Shown piece after piece: positions 8,611-17,566 of a stretch of 64,000 nt of DNA. The stretch is from NCBI GenBank assembly GCA_965277055.1, contig OZ255703.1, forward strand, positions 310,001 through 374,000, given 5' to 3'. The stretch's first letter is position 1. Every line of letters starts with the position of its first letter. This DNA is from CBDCHC01 sp965277055. Lineage in GTDB: Bacteria > Pseudomonadota > Gammaproteobacteria > PS1 > Pseudothioglobaceae. The notes beneath the pieces were generated by a model, which saw nothing but the letters and a program-made list of their open reading frames with translations, searched no databases and was not told where the DNA came from. Made by a program: the position numbers and the translations under genes.

Positions 8611-9720
8611 ATGATAAATTCGGTGAATAACTTTCAGATTTTAACGCAAAAGAAATCACTTTTTTTTGCGATTGGTTTACTTGTATCATCACTCACAATG
8701 GCAGGTGGTCATAAACCTCACGGACACCACCATGAGGACCATGCTTCTCACACTCACAAGGAGCTGCAGTCATTTGAAGCTGGGCACCGTTTACAAATAG
8801 TCACCTCTATTGCCCCATTGCAATCTCTAGTAAAAAATGTAGTAGGTGACAATCATAATGTTAAGGTATTAATCAAACAAAAATCAGTACATATTGATCA
8901 TTTAAAACCCTCTCAACTTAGAAGTGTTGTTAATGCGGATATCGTTATTCACCTTCATGATGAATTAGAATTTTTCATTTCTAACCTCCCAAAATCTACT
9001 CTTCCTCATAACAAGCGCATTACTATTGCCAAACATCTCACCACCCCTCTCTTAAAGCGTGCTGAGGAACATCATGATGAGCATCACGATGAGCATAAGG
9101 ATGAACATCATGGCGAACATCACGATGAGCATAAGGATAGCCATCATAAAGAAGCGCATGATGATGAGCATGATGAACACCATGGGCACGATCATTCTTC
9201 AGAATTTGATCTACATTTTTGGTTAGATCCACTAATGGCTATGCAGATTGTTGATATTGTAACTGCCGAGCTCAGTGAAGCAATGCCAAGCGAGGCAGAA
9301 GTATTTGCCCAAAATGCTCAGCGTTATAAACGCACACTCAAAAAACTTCATAACAGCATCCAAAAACAAATGACTGCTACTAGTGATACTAAGTTTTTAG
9401 TCTTTCATAATGCATATGCTTACTTTATTCACCAGTATGGGCTAGAAAATCAACTCGTAGCCTCAGAACAGTTTTTAATGAGTCTCAAAGAAGTCGCTGA
9501 ATTAAAAGAAAAAGTTGCTAATAATACCTATGCATGCGCTATTATTGATGAAGAGCATTCTTCTAAAAATATAACTAAATTACTTACTCCAACAGGACTT
9601 CAATTATTCTATCTGAACCCGATTGGCTTAGATTTTAGAGATCCAGCAACTTCATCAAAAGAGTTATATGTGAAGTTACTTTCTGCTATTGCTTCTACCT
9701 TTAGTAAGTGCCTACAATAA
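8611..9720 (+). CDS. znuA: Zinc ABC transporter substrate-binding protein ZnuA
   Basis: A 369-residue periplasmic zinc-binding protein. The ATG at 8611 has an AGGAG ribosome site at 8601-8605, better supported than any upstream start. Residues 1 to about 31 are a signal peptide. Two His-rich segments are visible: residues 34-49 and a long acidic/His repeat at about 154-195 (HHDEHHDEHKDEHH type). The cluster-A-1 binding-protein ligands appear as His96 (VHIDHLKP), His202 (DLHFWLDP) and the FHNAYAYF and IIDEEHSS regions. It delivers Zn2+ to ZnuBC. It is transcribed divergently from znuCB, and its end overlaps the start of rodA by 13 bp. Confidence 0.93.
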   Translation: MINSVNNFQILTQKKSLFFAIGLLVSSLTMAGGHKPHGHHHEDHASHTHKELQSFEAGHRLQIVTSIAPLQSLVKNVVGDNHNVKVLIKQKSVHIDHLKPSQLRSVVNADIVIHLHDELEFFISNLPKSTLPHNKRITIAKHLTTPLLKRAEEHHDEHHDEHKDEHHGEHHDEHKDSHHKEAHDDEHDEHHGHDHSSEFDLHFWLDPLMAMQIVDIVTAELSEAMPSEAEVFAQNAQRYKRTLKKLHNSIQKQMTATSDTKFLVFHNAYAYFIHQYGLENQLVASEQFLMSLKEVAELKEKVANNTYACAIIDEEHSSKNITKLLTPTGLQLFYLNPIGLDFRDPATSSKELYVKLLSAIASTFSKCLQ

Positions 9721-10835
9721 ATATCCTAGGATTTTTCCAATCCATTCGCATTGATAGGCAGTTATTTATTGCATTGCTACTTATTAGTGCGTTTGGCTTA
9801 ACAGTACTGTATAGCGCTAGTTCATATGATGTGAATACCATCATTCGACAAATTATTCACTTTGCCATTGCATTTGTAGCAATGATTATCGTAGCACAAG
9901 TACCCCCCAGACTTATCGGAAAACTTGCAATCATACTGGTGTTGTTTGGTATTTTGTTACTCGTTATTGTTGAGTTCTTTGGCGTGGTCAGAGGTGGAGC
10001 AAAACGCTGGTTATCATTTGGGTTTATGCTCTTTCAACCATCGGAGTTAATGAAAATTATTGTGCCGATTGCCGTTGCTAAACTCTTAAGCAGTAGTTCT
10101 CTCCCGCCAAAAACGAGTTTAGTTCTGTATTCTCTAGCACTGATTGCTATCGTGTCTAGTTTAATTGTTATTCAGCCTGACTTGGGTACTGCTCTTATTA
10201 TTGCAAGCTCAGGGTTATTTGCCCTATTTTTTTCTGGATTTAGCATTACTCTACTGAAAAATACCTATCTTAATCTATTAGTATTATTCAGCATCGCTAT
10301 CGGGGTCTTAGTTGCTGCGTGGAATTTTGTCTTAGCAGAATATCAAAAAAATCGCATTCTGACTTTATTCAACCCTGAAAGTGACCCATTAGGGCGCGGA
10401 TACCATATCATCCAATCAAAAATTGCTATTGGCTCAGGTGGGTTATTTGGCAAGGGCTATGGTAAAGGCACACAATCTCAACTTGATTTCTTACCCGAAC
10501 ATTCTACCGACTTTATTTTTGCCACTATTGCTGAAGAGTTAGGCTTTATTGGAGTGCTTGGCTTATTATTTTTATATATATTAGTTATTTATCGCTGTTT
10601 AGTGATTGCAGTCAAGGCTGATGAAGTATTTAATAAACTCTTAGCGGCTAGTTTAACCATGGTCTTTTTTAGCTATGTATTTGTTAATATTGGCATGGTG
10701 AGTGGCTTATTACCTATTGTTGGTGTGCCCTTGCCACTGATTAGTTATGGCGGATCTTCTGTGCTGACTATTATGATTGCATTTGGGATTATTATGTCAA
10801 TTAGTACACACAAAAAACCGAAGTACTTATACTAA
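9708..10835 (+). CDS. rodA: Peptidoglycan glycosyltransferase RodA (SEDS family)
   Basis: A 375-residue polytopic protein of the SEDS family, the glycan polymerase of the elongasome working with PBP2. Signatures include RGAKRWLSFGFMLFQPSELMK, IQPDLGTALI, GYHIIQSKIAIGSGG, the FLPEHSTDFIFA block and the C-terminal GLLPIVGVPLPLISYGGSS. The start is a GTG overlapping the end of znuA by 13 bp; no ATG is available in this frame nearby. PBP2 (mrdA), usually adjacent, is not here, so the usual mrdAB pair is broken up. Confidence 0.94.
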   Translation: MPTINILGFFQSIRIDRQLFIALLLISAFGLTVLYSASSYDVNTIIRQIIHFAIAFVAMIIVAQVPPRLIGKLAIILVLFGILLLVIVEFFGVVRGGAKRWLSFGFMLFQPSELMKIIVPIAVAKLLSSSSLPPKTSLVLYSLALIAIVSSLIVIQPDLGTALIIASSGLFALFFSGFSITLLKNTYLNLLVLFSIAIGVLVAAWNFVLAEYQKNRILTLFNPESDPLGRGYHIIQSKIAIGSGGLFGKGYGKGTQSQLDFLPEHSTDFIFATIAEELGFIGVLGLLFLYILVIYRCLVIAVKADEVFNKLLAASLTMVFFSYVFVNIGMVSGLLPIVGVPLPLISYGGSSVLTIMIAFGIIMSISTHKKPKYLY

Positions 10836-10838
10836 TTG

Positions 10839-11015
10839 TTAATTAACCAAATATGCAAGTAAGCCTAAAAATACATATACCCCGATATTAATCAATAGCG
10901 CAACCAATAACACTTTAGAGAGTACAACTGGCTCTTTACGAATATGGCGTTTAAACAAATAGTAGCCATAGCTCATAATCAATGTAAGGATGAGAATACG
11001 AAGAATGATAATCAT
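10839..11015 (-). CDS. Small two-helix membrane protein coupled to uvrC
   Basis: A 58-residue open frame begins with an ATG whose ATGA overlaps the TGA stop of uvrC, the usual sign of translational coupling. The product has two hydrophobic segments (about residues 2-19 and 37-57) separated by a basic loop (KRHIRKEP), so it is predicted to be an inner-membrane hairpin with a cytoplasmic loop. It ends 3 bp from the convergent rodA stop. I do not recognise the family. In many gammaproteobacteria pgsA follows uvrC; this gene is far too short to be pgsA. Confidence 0.65.
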   Translation of the reverse strand: MIIILRILILTLIMSYGYYLFKRHIRKEPVVLSKVLLVALLINIGVYVFLGLLAYLVN

Positions 11016-12811
11016 GATGAACTTGGAGCAGAGCCGTGAAAAAAGGTATAAATTTCTGTAGCAATTTTATCATTAATCCCATTAACTTTAACCAGTCTGT
11101 TTATCGGGGCTTCTTTGATTTCACCAATCGAGCCAAAATAAGTTAATAATTCCTTACTTTTTGCTCGTCCAACACCGGGGATCTGTTCTAAACTAAACTC
11201 TGTTTTGCGTTTCATACTTTTTTTACGGTGGGTGGTGATAGCAAAACGATGGGCTTCATCACGGACGTAATTAATTAAATTTAGCGCACTATCATCTGGC
11301 ATGAGGTTTATTTTGCCTACTGCATTATCTACTTTAGTAATCAGTGTTTCTAGCCCTGCTTTACGCCCTTCTCCTTTTGCTACTCCAACTACATGAAGTA
11401 CTAGTTGTAACCCCTCTAAAATACTCAATGCACTATTTAACTGCCCGAGCCCACCATCAATTAAAAGTAAATCTGGCAGGTTTTCTTTGTGTTTATATCT
11501 GCGGTTAATAACCTCACGCATTGCCCCATAATCATCGCCCACATCTACCGTGCGAATATTAAATTTTTTGTATGCCGCTTTATGAGGTTTACCCCCAACA
11601 AAGCGAACACAACTTGCGACAATATCCTCTCCACTATGATGACTAATATCAAAACACTCAATGGTTTGGGGCGGAGTTTCTAAGCCAAATACTTCTTGAA
11701 CCCTTTGGAGTTGATTATGTAAGCGTTTATTATGATAGATGTGTTGCTTTAAATTCTCAGAAGCGGTGAGTTGTGCAATATCAATAAACTTTTGTTTTTC
11801 GGTATCACTATTTTTGAGAATATTGCACCCAAGCGACTTTGCTAACAATGAACGCTGACGAATATCTTGAGGGATAACCAGCGTTTTAGGAATTTTTTTT
11901 CCCAAATAATACTGCGGAATAAAGGAGGTTAAAATATCTTTTACATGTGTTTCCCCAGTGTGTTTAGGAATCACATATTCACTATCAATTTGCCTACCAT
12001 CCCGAACAAATAACAACTGTATCAAATAGGTATTTGCTTGCTGTACTACATACACTACATCAATATTAACATCAGTTTCTTCATGGTCGCTGATTTTTCG
12101 TAATTGAATAATTTGGTCCCGATAACTTGCAGCACGCTCAAAATCCAGTGCTTCAGAGGCTTCAAGCATTTGCTCTTGAAATCTAGTAATGATTGCATTA
12201 GACTGCCCACGCAAAAATTTCATAACCTGAGACACACTGTGGGTATATTCTGCCTCATTTTCAAGCGTATTCTCAGTACACGGAGCCAAACAAATACCTA
12301 CTTGATAGTCTAAACAGGGACGAGAACGATTACTATAAAAACTATTTTTACATTCTCTAAGTTTAAATACTTTACGTAGTGTGGCTACTGCTGAGCGGAC
12401 AAACTGCGGAGAAGTATACGGTCCAAAAAAATGATATTGCTCAGACTGCTTACCTCGGTACACTCCAATACGCGGGTGGGTATCTTTGGTAATAATGATA
12501 TAGGGATAACTTTTTGCATCTTTAAGCAAAATATTATATTTGGGCTGATATTTTTTTATCAATTCGTTCTCTAGTAGCAAGGCTTCGGTATTACTTCTCA
12601 CTACTATCGTTTTAAAATCAACGATATTATTGACGAGTTTGGTGGTTTTAGTGTCTTTTGCTCCACCTAGAAAATAACTTTTAAGCCGTGCTTTTAAGTT
12701 TTTAGCCTTACCAATATAGATAATCTCCCCAGTGCTATCAAGCATTTGATACACCCCACTATAGGTAGTTACGGTACCTAATTTAGCTAAAAGATGTGCT
12801 TTAATATCCAT
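11012..12811 (-). CDS. uvrC: Excinuclease ABC subunit C
   Basis: A 599-residue UvrC, the dual-incision nuclease of nucleotide excision repair. The GIY-YIG domain is at the N-terminus (GVYQMLDSTGEIIYIGKAKN, about residues 19-38), a UVR motif (ALDFERAASYRDQI) around residue 215-230, an RNase H-like domain in the second half, and C-terminal helix-hairpin-helix motifs (LEQIPGVGRAKSKELL). The length fits the family. A 58-aa membrane protein is coupled to its stop codon. Confidence 0.96.
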   Translation of the reverse strand: MDIKAHLLAKLGTVTTYSGVYQMLDSTGEIIYIGKAKNLKARLKSYFLGGAKDTKTTKLVNNIVDFKTIVVRSNTEALLLENELIKKYQPKYNILLKDAKSYPYIIITKDTHPRIGVYRGKQSEQYHFFGPYTSPQFVRSAVATLRKVFKLRECKNSFYSNRSRPCLDYQVGICLAPCTENTLENEAEYTHSVSQVMKFLRGQSNAIITRFQEQMLEASEALDFERAASYRDQIIQLRKISDHEETDVNIDVVYVVQQANTYLIQLLFVRDGRQIDSEYVIPKHTGETHVKDILTSFIPQYYLGKKIPKTLVIPQDIRQRSLLAKSLGCNILKNSDTEKQKFIDIAQLTASENLKQHIYHNKRLHNQLQRVQEVFGLETPPQTIECFDISHHSGEDIVASCVRFVGGKPHKAAYKKFNIRTVDVGDDYGAMREVINRRYKHKENLPDLLLIDGGLGQLNSALSILEGLQLVLHVVGVAKGEGRKAGLETLITKVDNAVGKINLMPDDSALNLINYVRDEAHRFAITTHRKKSMKRKTEFSLEQIPGVGRAKSKELLTYFGSIGEIKEAPINRLVKVNGINDKIATEIYTFFHGSAPSSS

Positions 12812-12849
12812 AAAAATTGGTAAAATAATATTATTTATTCAGTACTATC

Positions 12850-13449
12850 ATGAATAAACTCTTATTCATTGTTCTCTTCGGACTCAATTTTAGCATTTTT
12901 GCCTTATCTGCACCACAAGATGCGAACTCGCCTAAGCAAGCTGCTGAGTATATTATTAACACATCAATACAAAACTTAGTGACTCTGAATACTAAGCAAG
13001 AGATAGTCACTAATGAGCAAGTAATTGCACTCATTAACAAAAAGTTTGTGCCATTTATCAATACCTCATTTAGTGCTTCACAAACACTTAAAAAACAATG
13101 GAGTTCTCTTACTCCTAAACAACAAGATACTCTGGGAAACTATATTATTAGCTCACTTATTACTGATTATTCTTCATTTCTCACAAACTATAAGCAAATT
13201 CAAGAAGTATCTATTGTGGCAAACCCGAATGTTAAACAAAAAGACAATAAAGCTATTGTTGCACTGACTATTACTACACCCAGTAAAGAAACTATTGAAA
13301 TTGCTGTAAAAATGATTTATACCAACTCATGGCAAATTTATGATATTGTCGTATTTGGAGTGAGTTTAGTGAAAAACTACGAGCAGCAATTCAAATCATA
13401 TATTCGCAGAAAAGGGTTTGATGCTTTTGTTAAAAAATTCTTAACCTAA
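12850..13449 (+). CDS. mlaC: MlaC/Ttg2D family phospholipid transport protein
   Basis: A 199-residue protein with a signal peptide (about residues 1-20) and the MlaC/Ttg2 fold: ITNEQVIALINKKFVPFIN-like region, WSSLTPKQQDTLGNYI and the C-terminal VFGVSLVKNYEQQFKSYI block. MlaC shuttles phospholipids across the periplasm between the outer-membrane MlaA and the inner-membrane MlaFEDB complex. It abuts murA with no gap, as in the mlaC-(mlaB-bolA)-murA order of many proteobacteria, but here mlaB and bolA are absent and mlaFED is not in the window. Confidence 0.88.
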   Translation: MNKLLFIVLFGLNFSIFALSAPQDANSPKQAAEYIINTSIQNLVTLNTKQEIVTNEQVIALINKKFVPFINTSFSASQTLKKQWSSLTPKQQDTLGNYIISSLITDYSSFLTNYKQIQEVSIVANPNVKQKDNKAIVALTITTPSKETIEIAVKMIYTNSWQIYDIVVFGVSLVKNYEQQFKSYIRRKGFDAFVKKFLT

Positions 13450-14706
13450 ATGGATAAACTCATCATTAATGGTGGGCAACCGCTAGAAGGTACGATTTAT
13501 GCCTCTGGGGCAAAAAATTCTTCCCTACCTATCATCTTTGCTACTATTTTGACCAGTGAAGAAGTTGTTATAGAAAATGCCCCACAACTTAATGATGTAT
13601 TTACTGCACTTCGTGTACTGAAATCTATGGGTGGAGATTACATCCTAGACAGTAATAACTCAGTAGTTATTAATAACAACCAACTCAATCATTTTGTTGC
13701 AGAATATGACCTAGTCAAAACCATGCGGGCAGCGATTTTGACCCTTGGGCCACTACTTGCAAAACATAAGTATGCTAAAGTTTCTCTTCCGGGAGGGTGT
13801 GCAATTGGTGCACGGCCTGTCAACCTACATATTGACTCAATGCGCAAACTGGGAGCAGAAATTGTTATTGAAAATGGCTATATTATCGCTTCTGCCCAGA
13901 GGCTGATTGGCTGTGAAATTACCTTACCAAAAGTTTCTGTTACTGCTACTGAAAATATCATATTAGCAGCAGTGTTGGCAGAAGGCACAACAACTATTCA
14001 TAATGCTGCTAAAGAACCTGAAGTTGCTGATTTGATAACTTTTCTTAATAAAATGGGTGCAAATATCACCAGAACTGATAGTAATATTCTCACTATTCAT
14101 GGGGTGAACTCACTTGGTTCAGCAACTCATAGTGTGTGTTATGACCGCATAGAAATAGGTACGTATCTGGTAGCAGCAGCAATTACTGGGGGTAATATAA
14201 CTATTAAACACGCATCTATTGACTCACTAGAAATAGTTATTGAAAAATTAAGGGAAGCAGGCTGCAAGATTACTCATACCAATGATGAAATCAAACTTGA
14301 TGCACGCAATATTACCTTAAAATCAGTGTCGATAAATACTGGAGAATACCCAGACTTCCCTACAGATATGCAGGCTCAATTTTGTGTGTTAAATGCAGTA
14401 GCAACAGGCAAGGCTACTATTACAGAAAATATCTTTGAAAACCGCTTTATGCATATTTCCGAACTCAATAGAATGGGAGCTAATTTATATATTGATGGTA
14501 ATACGGTTATCTCTAATGAGCAGTCTGAACTTACCGGGGCAAATATTATGGCTACTGACTTACGGGCTTCTGCTTCGTTAGTGCTTGCGGGATTATGTGC
14601 TACTGGCACCACAACTGTCGACCGTGTCTATCATCTTGACCGTGGATATGAGATAATTGAAGAAAAACTCAAAAAATTAGGTGCAGATATTAAACGCACG
14701 CATTAA
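13450..14706 (+). CDS. murA: UDP-N-acetylglucosamine 1-carboxyvinyltransferase
   Basis: A 418-residue MurA, catalysing the first committed step of peptidoglycan synthesis, transfer of enolpyruvate from PEP to UDP-GlcNAc. The catalytic Cys is present at residue 117 (LPGGCAIGARPVNLH), the residue attacked by fosfomycin. The N-terminal KLIINGGQPLEGTIYASGAKNSSLP block is also typical. The ATG follows the mlaC stop directly. hisG and hisD follow, reproducing the widespread murA-hisG-hisD order. Confidence 0.97.
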   Translation: MDKLIINGGQPLEGTIYASGAKNSSLPIIFATILTSEEVVIENAPQLNDVFTALRVLKSMGGDYILDSNNSVVINNNQLNHFVAEYDLVKTMRAAILTLGPLLAKHKYAKVSLPGGCAIGARPVNLHIDSMRKLGAEIVIENGYIIASAQRLIGCEITLPKVSVTATENIILAAVLAEGTTTIHNAAKEPEVADLITFLNKMGANITRTDSNILTIHGVNSLGSATHSVCYDRIEIGTYLVAAAITGGNITIKHASIDSLEIVIEKLREAGCKITHTNDEIKLDARNITLKSVSINTGEYPDFPTDMQAQFCVLNAVATGKATITENIFENRFMHISELNRMGANLYIDGNTVISNEQSELTGANIMATDLRASASLVLAGLCATGTTTVDRVYHLDRGYEIIEEKLKKLGADIKRTH

Positions 14707-14729
14707 CACACCAAACCCAATACTACACT

Positions 14730-15374
14730 ATGATTACACATCCTCTTATTTTTGCGTTATCAAAAGGCAGAATATTAAAGGAGTCTTTGCCGTTATTAGC
14801 TGAAGTAGGTATTACTATAAGCGAAGAAGACTTAAGTAGTAGAAAATTAATTATGGATACCAATAACCCATTGGTTCAAGTTATTATTCTGCGCCCTACA
14901 GATGTACCTACCTTTGTGCAACATGGTGTGGCAGATATTGGCATTACTGGAAAAGATGTATTAAATGAGCATGGAGGGAGTAATATTTTTGAGTTATTAG
15001 ACCTTGGCATCGCCAAATGTAAGCTCATGGTTGCTGGAAAAAATAAGGCAGTTCTACACAAACCGCACCTAAAAATTGCGACAAAATATATTAAATCTAC
15101 ACAAAAATATTATAGTAAAAAGCAAAATATTGAACTCATTAAACTCTATGGTGCTATGGAACTAGCTCCTATTGTGGGGATGAGTGATATTATTGTAGAT
15201 CTGGTAGATACTGGCAATACACTAAAAGCCAATGGCTTGCAACCACTTGAGTTTATTGAGGATATTAGCTCACGATTCATTGTAAATAATGCTAGTTTCC
15301 ATACTAAACACTCAACCATTGCGACTATTACTCAGTCTTTACAGCCTCACTTACTTAATTCTTTACACCCATGA
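14730..15374 (+). CDS. hisG: ATP phosphoribosyltransferase, short form
   Basis: A 214-residue short-form HisG, which starts histidine synthesis from ATP and PRPP. The N-terminal FALSKGRILKESLPLL, the FVQHGVADIGITGKDVL block and the VDLVDTGNTLKANGL PRPP-binding loop are visible. Short-form enzymes lack the C-terminal regulatory domain and, in known systems, need the HisZ partner for activity and feedback control; hisZ is not in this window. The stop overlaps the hisD start by 4 bp (ATGA). Confidence 0.95.
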   Translation: MITHPLIFALSKGRILKESLPLLAEVGITISEEDLSSRKLIMDTNNPLVQVIILRPTDVPTFVQHGVADIGITGKDVLNEHGGSNIFELLDLGIAKCKLMVAGKNKAVLHKPHLKIATKYIKSTQKYYSKKQNIELIKLYGAMELAPIVGMSDIIVDLVDTGNTLKANGLQPLEFIEDISSRFIVNNASFHTKHSTIATITQSLQPHLLNSLHP

Positions 15375-16666
15375 TACGTACTCTAACTAGCTCTTCAGTT
15401 GATTTTAACTCTATACTTAGTAACTTACTCGCTTATGAAAGCGCACATAATTCTGAAGTCATTCAAACAGTTGATACAATCATTTCACAAATTCGTTCAC
15501 GTGGGGATAGTGCTCTTATTGAATACACCAATACTTTTGATCGTACTTCTTTTACCTCGGGTGCAGAACTCATAATTCCAGCAGAAACACTAAAACAAAA
15601 ATTTGAATCACTATCAACAGAACTCAAAGAATCTCTAGTTACAGCTAAAGAACGTATAGAAGCATTTCATCAACGCCAAACTCAACAAAGTTGGCAAATT
15701 ACTGAAACTGATGGCACTAAACTTGGGCAAAAAATCACCCCACTTGATAAAGTAGGGCTATATGTACCTGGTGGCAAAGCATCATACCCTTCGAGTGTAC
15801 TGATGAATGCTATCCCAGCAAAAGTTGCAGGTGTTGAAACGCTAATAATGGTCGTACCTACTCCAGATGGTGAAGTCAATGATATTGTCTTAGCAGCAGC
15901 ATATATATGTAATATTGATATGGTATGTGCTGTTGGTGGAGCACAAGCAGTAGCAGCACTTGCATATGGTACCCAAACTATTCCTGCAGTAGATAAAATT
16001 GTCGGACCAGGAAATATATATGTAGCTACAGCAAAACGTGCGGTATTTGGCAAAGTCGGGATTGATATGATCGCAGGTCCCAGTGAGATTTTAATCATTT
16101 GTGATGGTAAAACTAACCCAGACTGGATAGCAATGGATTTGTTTTCGCAAGCAGAGCACGATGAAGATGCTCAAGCTATTTTATTAACAGATGATGCTCA
16201 GTTTCTACAGCAAGTGAAAGACAGTATTGCAAAACTACTACCTACTATGAAACGTAAAGATATTATTGAAACTTCTCTACGTGAACGCGGAGCACTGATT
16301 TTAACTCAAAGTATGGATGAAGCAGTAGAAATTAGTAATAGAATAGCTCCAGAGCACTTAGAGCTATCGGTAGCAAACCCAGAAACCATGCTGGAGCATA
16401 TCACCCATGCAGGGGCAATTTTTATGGGTAGAAATACCTGTGAATCTTTGGGGGATTACTGCGCTGGACCAAACCATGTATTACCTACCTCTGGTACTGC
16501 TCGATTCTCTTCACCGCTAGGGGTGGATGACTTTGTGAAAAAATCAAGTACAATTATGGTGTCAGATGCTGGGGCAATAACACTTGGTAATATTGCTGCG
16601 ACTTTGGCAGATAGCGAGGGCTTAGACGCCCATGCACGCTCAGCACGCTATCGTGTCTTGGAGTAA
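15371..16666 (+). CDS. hisD: Histidinol dehydrogenase
   Basis: A 431-residue HisD, the zinc enzyme oxidising histidinol to histidine with NAD+. Signatures include VGLYVPGGKASYPSSVLMN, the ICNIDMVCAVGGAQAVAALA stretch, KIVGPGNIYVATAKR, and DLFSQAEHDEDAQAILL, which carries zinc- and base-related Gln/His residues. It is coupled to hisG by an ATGA overlap. The next his genes (hisC, hisB) do not follow; instead a DMT transporter begins 14 bp downstream, and hisI-hisE lie at the far right of the window, so the pathway genes are dispersed. Confidence 0.96.
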   Translation: MIRTLTSSSVDFNSILSNLLAYESAHNSEVIQTVDTIISQIRSRGDSALIEYTNTFDRTSFTSGAELIIPAETLKQKFESLSTELKESLVTAKERIEAFHQRQTQQSWQITETDGTKLGQKITPLDKVGLYVPGGKASYPSSVLMNAIPAKVAGVETLIMVVPTPDGEVNDIVLAAAYICNIDMVCAVGGAQAVAALAYGTQTIPAVDKIVGPGNIYVATAKRAVFGKVGIDMIAGPSEILIICDGKTNPDWIAMDLFSQAEHDEDAQAILLTDDAQFLQQVKDSIAKLLPTMKRKDIIETSLRERGALILTQSMDEAVEISNRIAPEHLELSVANPETMLEHITHAGAIFMGRNTCESLGDYCAGPNHVLPTSGTARFSSPLGVDDFVKKSSTIMVSDAGAITLGNIAATLADSEGLDAHARSARYRVLE

Positions 16667-16680
16667 TCTTAATCCAAATA

Positions 16681-17541
16681 ATGGGAAAAATAGATAGTTT
16701 CTTAGTAATTTTTGTTGTTATTATTTGGGGATTTAATTTTGTAGTTATTAAGTGGGGGGTTGAAGATATCGATCCTTATATGATGACTGCACTACGTTTT
16801 CTTTTAACTGCTCTGCCTGTTATATTTTTTGTTAAAAAGCCAAATGTGCATATAAATATTTTGGCACTCTATGGCATTATTTTTGGTGCGGGTCTATGGG
16901 GTGTAGTAAATTATGCTATCTCTTTAGGAATCCCTTCTGGACTCTCATCATTGATATTACAAGCGAGTGCATTTATGTCTGTTATTGCTGGAGTTCTACT
17001 ATTTAAAGAAGAAATATCCTATCATAAAAGTACAGGTATAGTATTAGCATTAATAGGATTTTTAATCATTATTTATGAAAATGCAGGTGTGGAAACATCA
17101 TTATATGGCATATTATTGGTGTTATTTTCATCACTCTCTTGGACGGTCTGTAATATAATTATTAAAAAACACAATCCAGATAATGTGATTAGTTTTATAG
17201 CTTGGTCAAGTTTGTTTATCCCTATTCCAATACTTATACTTGCCTATATCGATTATGGAAATAATTTTGCATCATTATTTACCAATATTGGCATACAGGG
17301 CTATATATCTATCTTATTTCAAGCATTTATTACTACTTTATTAGGATATAGCCTATGGATACATGCTATTAATAAACACGGTCTTTCAGTTGTTGCTCCA
17401 TACTCACTACTAGTACCTATATCAGGTTTATTCTTTGGGTGGTTAATATATGGAGAAACACTAAACACTATTGAAATGATAGGTTCGTTAATTATTTTTA
17501 CAGGGTTACTATTTAATTCTGAGATACTAAAAAAAATATAA
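16681..17541 (+). CDS. EamA-family (DMT) transporter
   Basis: A 286-residue polytopic protein with about ten hydrophobic segments arranged as two EamA repeats. The first repeat starts VVIIWGFNFVVIKWG and contains LRFLLTALPV; the second contains SSLSWTVCNIIIKK. Such drug/metabolite exporters often export amino acids or related metabolites. It follows hisD by 14 bp on the same strand, so it may be co-transcribed with the his genes. Base composition looks more AT-rich than hisD, but there is no other sign of transfer. The substrate cannot be predicted. Confidence 0.85.
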   Translation: MGKIDSFLVIFVVIIWGFNFVVIKWGVEDIDPYMMTALRFLLTALPVIFFVKKPNVHINILALYGIIFGAGLWGVVNYAISLGIPSGLSSLILQASAFMSVIAGVLLFKEEISYHKSTGIVLALIGFLIIIYENAGVETSLYGILLVLFSSLSWTVCNIIIKKHNPDNVISFIAWSSLFIPIPILILAYIDYGNNFASLFTNIGIQGYISILFQAFITTLLGYSLWIHAINKHGLSVVAPYSLLVPISGLFFGWLIYGETLNTIEMIGSLIIFTGLLFNSEILKKI

Positions 17542-17566
17542 TATCTTAATTGAGTATATAATCCTA

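Noticed and set aside
9068..9185. Repetitive CATCACGATGAGCAT-type DNA, possible CRISPR or minisatellite
   Set aside because: It is in frame and encodes the His/Asp/Glu loop of ZnuA; there are no spacers of constant length.
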